A DNA stretch of 64,000 bases from Locusta migratoria (lineage: Eukaryota; Arthropoda; Insecta; Orthoptera; Acrididae), in contig CM048744.1 of NCBI GenBank assembly GCA_026315105.1, forward strand, positions 841,164,094 to 841,228,093, in the 5' to 3' direction. How positions within the stretch are numbered: position 1 is the stretch's first letter; every line of letters begins with the position of its first letter. Under the pieces are notes generated by a model. That model saw nothing but the letters and a program-made list of their open reading frames with translations, was not told the origin of the DNA and ran no database searches. The position numbers and the translations under genes are program-made. This document shows, piece after piece, positions 47,138-56,930 of this stretch.

Positions 47138-47782
47138 GTAAGAATGTCACTTCATGTATTATCTGCTTAGCACACACGTCCTCTGACATAAGTATTTGCT
47201 AATGTCAGACTTTATCGCCATTCTCACAGTGATTGCTACCAGTAGTCTGATTTCTCCTGTGCTATTTGACCAATTGAACTATAGATCTGATCAGTATGGG
47301 AACTTAACATAGGACATGGACAGTCAGTACAGCACTGGCCTGTAGTCTGAGTTGCCTCAGCCAGGCCACATCATTAAAATGGTCTCTACTACATCATCTC
47401 ATTCACAAACAGATCAGGGTGGATTTGATGTTTCAGTGGCCAGTTTGCTGCACTGGCCAGTGCCTAGTTGTCCAGAATACAGATTTGCTACAGCAGCTGG
47501 CCACATCTGTTGGTTAATTTGACTTCTGTGTTGTCACAATCACAGCTGAGCATCTACTACCACTACAATCGTACTACACAGGCAACCTACTATGTGGTCC
47601 AGCTGCTTCTGTAGTGTACCTGCTGATGCATCAATATCAGTTGCTATGACAAGCCACTCTTGCTTGTGTGGCATTGATTGATATCCACTGTAGCATGAGC
47701 TGCACCTCCATGCTAAGAACCTGTCTGGATGAGCCTGTAGTCACATAATGTATAGCCACTACCCAGTTGAAAGTGGAAACCA
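47138..47782. other. Intron, no recognised feature
   Basis: Non-coding sequence, less AT-rich than most of the window; short frames only. Confidence 0.55.
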
Positions 47783-47784
47783 TA

Positions 47785-48980
47785 TGAGGGTATATGGCTG
47801 AAAAGTTCCTGGCTTTGCCTAGAAAGCATGAATCTAGTGTTTTGAAAGCACCCATTTATTCAACATATTCTCTTGTGAGACTGATACATTTGGTTCTAAT
47901 TGTTGCAGATTTTCTAGCCCACCCAAATAAAAGTCATTTGGTCGTTCGTGAAATCTGCTCTCCATGCCCTCTTGTATTGAAAACTGTTGCTCTTCAGGTG
48001 TTTCTTCAACTTCAGAAACAACTAATAGTCTGAGGAGGCTGTGTCTGGCGAGTAGGGAGGTTTGTTGAGTGCTTGGAAGCTCAGAGTCATAAATTTCTCA
48101 GTGACAACTTTGTATATGTAATGCAACAAAATGATCCCTTTGATCAAATTCGCTCGACATTTATTTTTAGTTGTTTGCTTCAGCTGGTCTAGCCGGTTAG
48201 CGCAACATTATCCAGCTATAATATTCTTGATCTAAATAATCCACCAACAAACTGTCATTAGCACAGAAAGAAGACATTGTCACTTTTTTGTCTGATCTGA
48301 GTGCAGAACTCCTTTCAGCTATTGGCACCCACTGTGGTGATATTCTTTCATTGTTCCTCTGTTTCAGGGCTTCTAATGTGAAGCCAAGTTTCATCATCAG
48401 TCACTAACATCAGTAGTAAGGTCTCTAGAGCTTTAAAATGGTGCACCCTTCTGCTGATTACAGTTAAAATATTTTACTGCAGATTTTGCTGAAATCTTGT
48501 GCCTGTCTAGGATTTTGGTGATTATAAAACCAACATGCTTCTGGAAGATGTCCATTATTTGGCTTCTTTTTGGTCAATATATGTCATTACTGAAGAATCA
48601 TTTTTTAGACAGCAACAGATGTTGCTGAGTCTGTTCAGTTTGAGGACATTCACTGCTGGGCTCATCCTCATTAGTGATACAGCCACTTTTGAATAGAGGT
48701 ATAGAGACTTTCTCCCAGTATCTGTGACATCTCAGTATGAATGTCCTTTGTGCACTTTCCTTACAGCACTTTGTTAATGCCCTGTACTATAAACACTAGT
48801 GACAAGAAATTGCTTGGGACTTTTCCATTCTGGCTTCCACCTGCAAAATAACAAATTATATGAATAGTGAACATTTGATATTTACACATCTACATATTAC
48901 AATTTTAAACTGCCTTGTGTGCCTCTATTTTGTCCTCTCAAGAAAAGGCGGAAAAGCCAGGAACTTATCAACACCCCTCA
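47785..48980 (-). mobile_element. Second mariner-type element (1.2 kb, highly decayed)
   Basis: The ends are imperfect inverted repeats that share aaaagttcctggctttgcc on the left and the complement of ggaaaagccaggaacttatc on the right, with tgaggg/ccctca tips. TA flanks both sides (47783-47784 and 48981-48982). The minus strand encodes the transposase C-terminal half with many stops: DETWLHIRSPETEEQ-like (~48390), KKVTMSSFCANDSLLVDYLD (~48270), and PPYSPDTASSDY (~48040), the last holding a catalytic Asp. It is a different lineage from the mariner at 15165. Confidence 0.8.
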
Positions 48981-48982
48981 TA

Positions 48983-49970
48983 TTACAGACAGCTATGAAT
49001 GCTTACTGTTATCAGTATTATTGTTATTGATTACTGAAAGGAACAGATCATAACAGTACCAAGAGAGAAGGTGAAAGAACTTCCTTTGAAGTTTTCCATA
49101 CAAATTACATTAGGAGAGACATGATGCTAGGGGAGTCAGCATGGAGTATCTATCCCAAACTGGGAGAAGTGATGTCTACATCTATGCAAACATAAACAAA
49201 CATTTAGCATTACACTTTAAATGTGAACTTCATTATATTCTTAAGCAAACATTCATTCATTAACAATGTGTTCAGAACAGAAAAAAATCATTTTTATAAT
49301 GATAAAATATTTTGTTTCCTATGGGAGGTTTTTTACATGACTCCTGAGTAACATCAGTAGGTAGTGAAACATTTTTTTTGCTTGAACACAGACTTGAATT
49401 GATCATGACATCAATTTGATCATCAAGTCAGCCCTGGTGCAAATTGTCTCACTCTTTAATGGTGATTCGGGGTAAGGCACTCAGAGTATGTGGCCATTAC
49501 TGTCATCCAAAAACAGCTTTTATCAGCAGGTAACATACATGTGTGACATTCTGTGACACAGGATGGCACTCCATTTCATGATCCCAGGGGGCTGCAGGGT
49601 ATCTTCATGAGAACAGCATGATGAGCCTGCAAGTAGCATCCACCAAGAATAGGCAATATAGTCCTCTACTGGCTGCTAAAAATTTCTTTAGTGTAATTAC
49701 TCTGTCAACTTTTCACCATTCCGAGTCACACTTTTAATACTATCTAACACCCATGATACACATTTTAAAACACTTGTTTAGACATCTGTGGCAATGAGCA
49801 TCACATTTAGATGTGCTTATGGAGCAACTCTTTTCTCTCTGTCTGTGATGTTTCTTTCATTACTGACGTCCTCTAAAACATATGGAGTAATGGAAGGTGC
49901 TACTGCTTGGTAGAATGTTATGATGGTGTCACCTCCTGCCTCATTGTCAGTCATCTTTGTTTAAATGTGC
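48983..49970. other. No recognised feature
   Basis: Non-coding intronic DNA; I could not link it to a known element. Confidence 0.5.
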
Positions 49971-49976
49971 ACTAGG

Positions 49977-50420
49977 TTATAACATTACAGAACAAATATT
50001 TACTATGACCAGTGAGTTGACTAAAGTGGTCAATAACACAACTACAACATTACAGAACAAATAATTACTATAAGCAGTTTACTGTGATATAAATCTTGTT
50101 TTCCTTTTGTTTATATATGCAAGGTGAGAGAATACTAGTATCGTGATTTCAATGTTTATGTATATATTTTAAAAATATTTTACAATATTTTTCCTGTTAG
50201 GAATTTTTCCTGTATACATTTTAAAGTTGACTAAAGTGGTCAATCACACAACTGAAACTTTACAGAGCAAACAATTACTATAAATAGTTTGTGATATAAA
50301 TCTTGCTTTCCTTTTTAGTTTAGATATGCAATGTGAGAGAATCCTAAAGTGTCGTGATTTCAATGTTTATGTATATTTCTTAAAAGTTTACTAAAGTGAT
50401 CAATCACGTGACTACATGGA
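49977..50420. repeat. Tandem repeat array, unit ~165-210 bp
   Basis: gttgactaaagtggtcaat or a close variant starts near 50014, 50225 and 50389. Each is followed by an acattacagaacaaa-type block, ttactata and gtgatataaatcttg, then tcgtgatttcaatgtttatg. A partial unit precedes at ~49981. The middle unit has a ~45-bp AT insertion. Confidence 0.85.
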
Positions 50421-51041
50421 GCTGGGAGCAAGACACGTGCTCTTTTGCTTGCCAGACACCGAGTAGGTAAGGAAACTTCTTATAGTGGCATCAGTGCGGT
50501 TCGCATTTTATACGCCACGTGTGGCATTCCGAAATTTGTAAGTGCGCTCGTACGTGAATGTCTTCCGTTCTCGGCTCCAATAGTTACTTGAGTGGCGAAG
50601 TTGTTTATTGTAAATTGTGATATATAGTGTAAATGTGACTAAAGAAAGTAAACTAACGTAGGAGCACAAGTGTGGACTTCTTCGTTAATGGTACTGTACC
50701 TTGTTAGTTCACTGGTTTACAGGCATAAACTTTAAAGGGTAAAAGCAACAGTGTTACAACCACCCCTTAGGAGGCGAGCCAAGTTACATTTATGTTAGGT
50801 TGTACACGAGCCCTGGCCGTTAGGCATGTTGCAAGGTTCACAAATCTCAGATGGCTGTAATAATACTACCCATTGCTGAACCACATTTCAGTCATCTGTT
50901 AAGACCTAGACCCAGTCTCTATTTGCCTTTGGTGCTTTATCAAGATAGTGTAACAACCCTATTTATTTGAATTGTGAAAACTTTGGATGCCTTTTAGTGT
51001 CCATTGCGAACTTCACCAAATATGAACATAAACTCTTCAGA
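50421..51041. other. Unassigned, LTR-like character possible
   Basis: A TATA-like cattttatacgcc occurs near 50507 and GC-richer sequence follows the repeat array. No partner repeat or coding region was found. Confidence 0.4.
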
Positions 51042-51549
51042 TCTAATTTATACATGTAAAAATGAATTGCTAAAACTCGAGAACAGCCAGACCGATTTGG
51101 CTAATTTTAGTTGTGACATATTCGTGTAAGTCCAGGGAAGGTTTAAATGGTGATAAAATATGGAAAAGTTGACTGAGAAAGACGAAAACCGGGAAAAATT
51201 TAAACAGCTTTTTCCAGTGAGCTATCAATACCATTCATCCAATTGCTATAAAATTTTGTCTACATTACATGTTGAAAACAAGAGGAAGGTTCACATCAAA
51301 TAAAAATTTTGAAAAGTAGGAAAGTAGGAGAATTTAGGAAAAACCGAAAGCAATTTTTTTTTCTATGGATTAAAAATGAAATGCCACATGGTCGTAAGAG
51401 CATCTCTTGAGTACTGCTTGACAGGACAAGCTTCGTGTGGAATAAATTTGAAAAAACTGGAAGTGCAGTTTTCAAAGTGTTTTCAATTGAATTCAGCACT
51501 ATAACTGACTATTCACATGACGGAAGGGATAATTTTTTTTATTTTTCTT

Positions 51550-51550
<1 letters not shown>

Positions 51551-51586
<36 letters not shown>
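51551..51586. repeat. Poly(T) tract
   Basis: About 36 T's inside the Helitron-like element, preceded by a T-rich stretch. Confidence 0.9.
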
Positions 51587-52245
51587 CATTATGGTCTTGG
51601 AAAAAATTTCAATAACCATAAATAGGGACAGTTAAAAAGGAAAGTCTCAAAATTCTAACCAAGTTCCTTTTTCAGTGTGTTTCTAAATGTACTCAACACT
51701 ATAAGTTGAGAACTGTTCATGCTATAAAATTTTAATCATTTGACATTCAACGAAAGATGAACATTCTTATGAACTAAAAATTGGGAAATGTTACCTGGAA
51801 AATTTGAAAATTTGCGAGAAACAAAGAGCATTTTACATTGGGATTTCAATGTCATTTGTCTGATTGCGATAAAATTTTGCATATTTAACATTCAAAGCAA
51901 GAGTAACGTTCTTATGAAACAAAAATTTGGAAAAGTTTCCCGAAAAATTCAGAAAAAATAGAAAGAGATTTGATGCAAAACTTGAAGGTATAAGCAGTTA
52001 TTGTTATACATTCGTCACATCTTAATTTTTTTCTGCAACTAGGACCAGTACTAAAGTTGTTCTGCCATTCTATCCACTTTTTACAAAAGGGACAAAGCAT
52101 TTTTAAAAGTTAATTATGACTTTTGAAAAATAGTTAAGAACTCAAAGAGTAAAAATAGGTTTTCCAGAGAATAATTATTGTTCGATATTCAAATCAAAAA
52201 ATATCTTGAGTTACTCACTTTGTAGAGTATCTTACCCAGTAGTTC

Positions 52246-52985
52246 AGTGCTCAAGCTATCTCCACACCAGATTTCAACACAATAGATTCCTCCCACCACC
52301 ACTTATTCCAGTCCTGTAACCCAAAAGGTGTACACAATTAAGGGCAGAGCCACTTGTGACAGTACCCACGTGATTTACCAGCTGACATGCCTGCACTGTT
52401 AAGTGTTCTATGTGGGAATGACCAGCAACAAACTGTCATTCACATGGATGGACACAGACAGTGTTGGTAATGAGGCTCTCCCTGTGGCTAAGCATGCCTT
52501 GGTGCACAGCCAGCACATCTTGGTACAGAGTTACACCATCCAGGTTATATGGATACTTCCCACTGACACCAACCTTTCAGAACTCTGGCGATGGGAACTT
52601 GGCCTTCAACATATTCTCTCTTCTCATTACCCACCAGGTCTCAACCTTCATTAGTTTGAAATTCCCCTCCCAAAATTCTACAACATCTTTGCCTCCAATC
52701 TCTGGACAGAGCCTCTGCCTCAACTGGCATCTCCGTCCAACCTCTTTGCATTCTGGTGTGTTTGGATGTATGTGTGTGTGGGTGTGTGTGTTTGTTTACC
52801 TATCCTTCCCCCCCCCCCCCCTCTCCCTGGATTGGAATGAGTCCTACCCACTCCCTTAAAACCCTCATCCTTTCCTTTTCCCTCTCCTTCCCTGCTCTTT
52901 ATGATGAAGCAACCTTAGGTTGCGAAAGCTCAGTTTTGTGTGTGTGTGTGTGTGTTTATTTTTTATTTTTATTTGTGTTATAATG
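52246..52985 (+). mobile_element. PLE fragment with GIY-YIG, nested
   Basis: Plus strand: THVIYQLTCLHC, a stop, then VFYVGMTSNKLSFTWMD (52403-52460) and AKHALVHSQHILVQSYTIQV, then LWRWELGLQHILSSHYPPGL. It matches the GIY-YIG of the copy at 17.8 kb closely, and its tail (gtttgtttacctatccttcc, C run, ttatgatgaagcaacc, GT run) is the same subfamily. It is 5'-truncated before the endonuclease. The segment that pairs with the catalytic Arg region (RMNGHR in the other copy) is altered to TWMDTD. Confidence 0.82.
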
Positions 52986-53432
52986 AACTGGTGCCTTCTC
53001 ATCTGTTAAATCCAACTTTCTTTATGTTTATTAATCAGTTCAGCAGTTCTCAAGTTTTGATGAGACTAATGAACAGCAATTCATTTTTATCGCTGACAGT
53101 TCATATATGGGTTCAGATCGTGTAAGGCAAGCTTTACTCTTTCAAAGTAGAACAACCAAGTCATTAATTTATATGTTTTAAATCTAAATTGTACTCGCAA
53201 TGTTCCATATTTTATCACTGTTTAAACGTCTCCTGAACTTCCATGAGTGTGCCATGAACATTATCCTGAACATGTGTGTGTGATTTGCCCACTCTTTCCG
53301 CCTACTATCGAGCCAATACTTAGACTATCTGATGATGCCTTTATAAAGCTACTGGGTCTAAAATACATATGATTTAAATTAATAAGGTTTATATTAAGAG
53401 GTAAGTGATACGAAGTTCACCGGGTCATCTAG

Positions 53433-53694
53433 TTCTTTCACATCTTTATAATGAAGCATTACACATTAACAAATAGTCGACTTAATTTGTTGTTACTTCC
53501 ATCTCATTTCTGTCTCTATGCGCTAAACATTTACTATTATACTGCAGTGCTTGTGGTTGCACAGGTGATTTTGCACAAGATCAACGAAACTGTTTATATA
53601 CTTAAGAATAAATACTGGTTTACACGTCATGGTTGCAAAGTCTCATTTTATTTATATTTTTACATTCAAATACTACTTTGTGTGTGTGTGTGTG

Positions 53695-53738
<44 letters not shown>

Positions 53739-53939
53739 CACCTTAGTCTCTTTTTTTCTACCTTCTGATGTAGTATTTGACACTCATCCAGTTGTAGGTT
53801 TGTTGATAACATATCCCTGGAAGAGATTATTTGTTTGCAATACATATTGCATGTCCATACTGTTGTGTTCAGTGTATTTTTAACTTAAGCTCAGTTGCAA
53901 CCTTCAACCTTGAATATACTGAACATTTCTCACACATGT
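53433..53939. other. No gene; contains (GT)n microsatellite at 53679-53739
   Basis: Non-coding AT-rich DNA with one GT run of about 60 bp. Confidence 0.75.
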
Positions 53940-54056
53940 AGATCCTTTATTTGCAAATGGTTGTTAAAGATAGGAAAGGAAGAAGGATAGGAAAGAAAGG
54001 ATTGACAGTGGCCGCATTTGGGAATTGATATTAAGCAATGGCGACAAGTGAAAATT

Positions 54057-54132
54057 TGAGCCGGACCGGGAATCGAACCCGGGTCTCCCGCTTCGGGCCA
54101 GCGTCGCCTTAACCACTTGGCCACCCGTGCTC
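54057..54132 (-). ncRNA. tRNA-like SINE head, minus arm
   Basis: Reverse-strand A-box tggccaagtgg (54113-54123) and B-box ggttcgattcc (54069-54079) are both complete. The layout resembles tRNA-Ser/Leu-type genes but lacks a variable arm and a proper anticodon arm, so this is a SINE promoter, not a tRNA gene. Confidence 0.75.
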
Positions 54133-54296
54133 GCCTCCCATCCGTCTTAATTTCCCACATGCCGCACGCTATGTTTGTAGCGCCCCTATCGTCCATGCCC
54201 TCTTCCACTCGCCATTACGGATTCCCATGCGAGGTCGGACATATGACCCCATCTGCGGTGAAATAACTGAAGCTAACACCGTCATCGCGTTTAATA

Positions 54297-54361
54297 CTTA
54301 TTGTGTTGGTGTGGTGTCTGTTCTTTCGACTTATTGTATTGGTGTGGTGTCTGTTCTTTCG
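54297..54361. repeat. 33-bp tandem duplication at the palindrome centre
   Basis: cttattgtgttggtgtgg...tctttcga is followed at once by cttattgtattggtgtgg...tctttcgg; the two units differ at only a few positions. Confidence 0.8.
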
Positions 54362-54615
54362 GACGTCCGAAAGAACAGATACCACACCTGCTTTGCAGCC
54401 AAATAGCATTTGCAAATGGTTGTTAAAGGAAGGGAAGGAAGAAGGATAGGAAGGAAAGAATGTGACGACGGCGTTAGCTTCAGTTATTTCACCGCAGATG
54501 CGGTAATATGTCCGACCTCGCACGGGGATCCGTAATGGCGAGTGTAAGAGGGCATGGACGATAGGGGCGCTACAAACATAGCATGCGGCATGTGGAAATT
54601 TAAGATGGACGGGAG

Positions 54616-54692
54616 GCGAGTTTGGGTGGCCAAGTGGTTAAGGCAACCTCTGGCCCGAAGCGGGAGACCCTTGTTCGATTCCCGGTCCGGCT
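54616..54692 (+). ncRNA. tRNA-like SINE head, plus arm
   Basis: A-box tggccaagtgg at 54627-54637 is complete; the B-box at 54672-54682 reads tgttcgattcc, one change from the minus arm. It mirrors 54057-54132. Confidence 0.75.
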
Positions 54693-54901
54693 CAAATTTT
54701 CACTTGTCGACATTGCTTAATATCAATGCCCAAATGCGGCCACTGTCAATCCTTTCTTTCCTATCCTTCTTCCTTCCCTTCCTTTGACAACCATTTGCAA
54801 ATGCTATTTGGCTGCTAAGCAGGTGTGGTGTCTGTTCTTTCGGACATCCGAAAGAACAGACACCACACCAATACAATAAAGATCCTTTATTGTTTCTGTC
54901 A

Positions 54902-55887
54902 TAACTCTGAATCAGTCATGTTCTTCTTAACTGTACCCCATTCGGTTGTTTTTAGTTAGAGACTCCTTAGTGCATTTGACCTTTTTGTTTTCTTCTTTAA
55001 TGTCTGTATCTCATGCCTGCAATTCTATGTAAGCAGCAAATTTTCTTAATTTCCCTTGTCCCCAATCAATTACTTCACCTTGACTTCAAGCATAAAAAGA
55101 GAAGGAAGGAGATAGAATAGGCAAAAGAATAATTGTTCTACTCAGCTCAAGTGTGCACAGTTGAGCTACTGTGAAGCTTTCCACAAATTAAGAAACCCTT
55201 ACACTTTTTCCACCAAGATAAGTTATCATTCACCAGCAGTGTTTCTATTATATCTGACCTGAATTTCTCTCATTCTTTCACTAGATGGTGACTTGTGATT
55301 AACCTTTTTGCTATTCTTTCACTTCTCAGTCAATACAAATTAATCCTTCTTATTCATCATTTTGCATGTGCAGCTCTTATGATTTTCATGTTTGCAGTAA
55401 AAAATTTCAGTTATGAGGTTCTTATGATACTCAAAACACAATTTTTACTTTTTGCCCAAACATATTTCAGAACCTCTCTGCCATAATCAGTGTTTTTTAC
55501 TATTTATTTATAGCTATTAAAATCAAAATACATTATTTTAGTACTAACCTATATGTGAATATTAGGCCTAATGTTTTATTTTTGGTTTATTACATTGGTT
55601 TTACATTTCATGGTCATGTATAACTTTTTTTATATAGTTAGTCAATGATAGTGTTGTCATTTGCAACCAAATAATTCTTTGTGAACATTGTGATGAGTTA
55701 ACACACTTTTTTGAGTGTGAAAACATAAATTTGATGGGTACAGATCAGCATGTATTGTCTATTGCTTATGGCTCTTCTGCATTTCTGTAGACTACACACA
55801 AACAGTCCACATATTTCACAGACTTTTTTTCTTTTACCATTTACTTCACACTTTGGCAAATCTCCAATGGGAATGATGGTGGATTTG
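54902..55887. other. No recognised feature
   Basis: AT-rich intronic DNA without a supported gene. Confidence 0.55.
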
Positions 55888-56117
55888 AATTTTGTTCCAT
55901 GTGTGTGTGTGTGTGTGTGTGTGTGAGTGTGAGTGAGAGAGAGACAGAGAGAGTAAGTTTAAACTTTCTGTGTCATCATTTCTGTATAGCTCCTTTAATC
56001 TGTTAAATAATTTATTTTTGCATAGTGTAGTATAATGTTTCACAACTAATTTCCTTCTGCTATTTGTATGTGGTAGTTTTATATTGTTAGTTTATGGCAC
56101 AGGCTGTTGAATTTTGT

Positions 56118-56168
<51 letters not shown>

Positions 56169-56930
56169 GTGTGTGTGTGTGTGGGTGGGTGGGTGGGAGG
56201 GTGGGTGAGAGAGAGAGAGAGAGTATAAGTTTAAACTTTCTGCGTCATCATTTCTGTATAGCTCCTTTAATCTGTTAAATAATTTATTTTTGCATAGTGT
56301 AGTATAATGTTTCACAACTAATTTTCCTCCTGCTATTGCTATTTGTATGTGGTAGTTTTATATTGTTAGTTAATGGCACAGGCTGTTGCTGATTTTAATA
56401 CTTTTAAAACCGTGTCTGTTTTGGTTGGGTGGTGGATGTGGGCTATTAGGTGATATCCAAATGTGCTATGGGAGCTGTGAATTTTTAGTGCTCTTAATTG
56501 TTCAGAATACCTGTTTTTGAAATTCCTACAAGTTTTTCCTACGCACATTGATTGATATGTGTGGCATATGAGTTCATATATGCCTGATCTGTTGAATTTG
56601 TCTCTTGGTGTTATCTGTGTTCTGAGTTTTTTCATTACTGTGTTGTCTGTCCTATATCCTATTTGGAATCCCTTTATTTAATATGTTGCTTATCCTGTGA
56701 ACAATTTTGTTGTTGTAGATGAGTATGTGTTATTTGTTTCTATTTGTGTGTTGTCTTGTATTCGGTCCTTCTTCTGTATTGTGTGAGGCCTCGTATGTAT
56801 GTGGCCTGTTCATTACTTTTCTTTTGGTTTATTTGTTGGTTTAGTGTGTCTATTTTATGAGTGTCGTAACAATTCTTCAACTCTATTTGCTTTATTGTGC
56901 TCAGTTCCTGTGTGTAGTTGTGTTTGCTTA
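55888..56930 (-). mobile_element. Penelope-like element of a second lineage, 3' half
   Basis: The minus-strand frame 56635-56366 encodes a GIY-YIG domain: SGIYELICHTYQSMCVGKTC, then NFKNRYSEQLRAL and TFGYHLIAHIHHP. Upstream (56930-56640) is the RT-to-endonuclease linker (KGFQIGYRTDNT). This spelling differs strongly from the VIYQL/FYVGMT PLEs in the window and looks like the classic Penelope/Poseidon branch. The 3' end is duplicated in tandem (55888-56107 and 56108-56390), each unit with its own GT/GA microsatellite. RT is absent. Confidence 0.82.
56366..56635 (-). pseudogene. GIY-YIG endonuclease of the second PLE lineage
   Basis: An open 89-codon frame with GIY at residues 18-20 and CVGKT at 31-35 (usual YVGQT, so Tyr has become Cys). 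The Arg at FKNRY and the Glu at SEQLRAL sit at the catalytic positions. It ends ACAIN, close to the natural C-terminus. It is open throughout, although upstream parts are broken. Confidence 0.8.

Larger units (their letters stand above)
51042..53432 (+). mobile_element. Helitron-like element, non-autonomous
   Basis: The left end begins tctaatttatacatg after an A. It is followed by actcgagaacagccagaccg and gatttggctaattttag, a block I associate with 5' regions of insect Helitrons. The right end is gaagttcaccgggtcatcta then g|t: a CTAG terminus with T after it, as expected for insertion between A and T. No Rep/helicase gene is present. A PLE fragment (52246-52985) is nested inside. Orientation and boundaries rest on end motifs only. 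Confidence 0.6.
53952..54889. mobile_element. Palindromic tRNA-SINE element with hairpin tips
   Basis: A ~940-bp insertion flanked by the 12-bp direct repeat agatcctttatt (53940-53951 and 54890-54901). The interior is two arms of ~340 bp in inverted orientation (about 53952-54295 and 54466-54802). Each arm holds a tRNA-like region, a ggataggaaagaaagg/cctttctttcctatcc block, and gcaaatggttgttaaag or its complement. Perfect hairpins built on ctgttctttcgg and ccgaaagaacag lie at the centre (~54346-54377) and the right tip (~54829-54860). Pol III boxes are recognisable in both arms. Confidence 0.85.

Noticed and set aside
49977..50420. CRISPR-like repeat array
   Set aside because: Units are ~165-210 bp, adjacent and diverged, without short spacers, in a eukaryotic intron.
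54616..54692. A functional tRNA gene
   Set aside because: A and B boxes are present, but it lacks a proper anticodon arm, sits in a SINE-type dimer, and is mirrored by the same head in the other arm.
54554..54787. 77-codon protein in the SINE palindrome
   Set aside because: The frame runs through tRNA-like and pyrimidine-rich SINE sequence; the opposite arm reads similarly in reverse.
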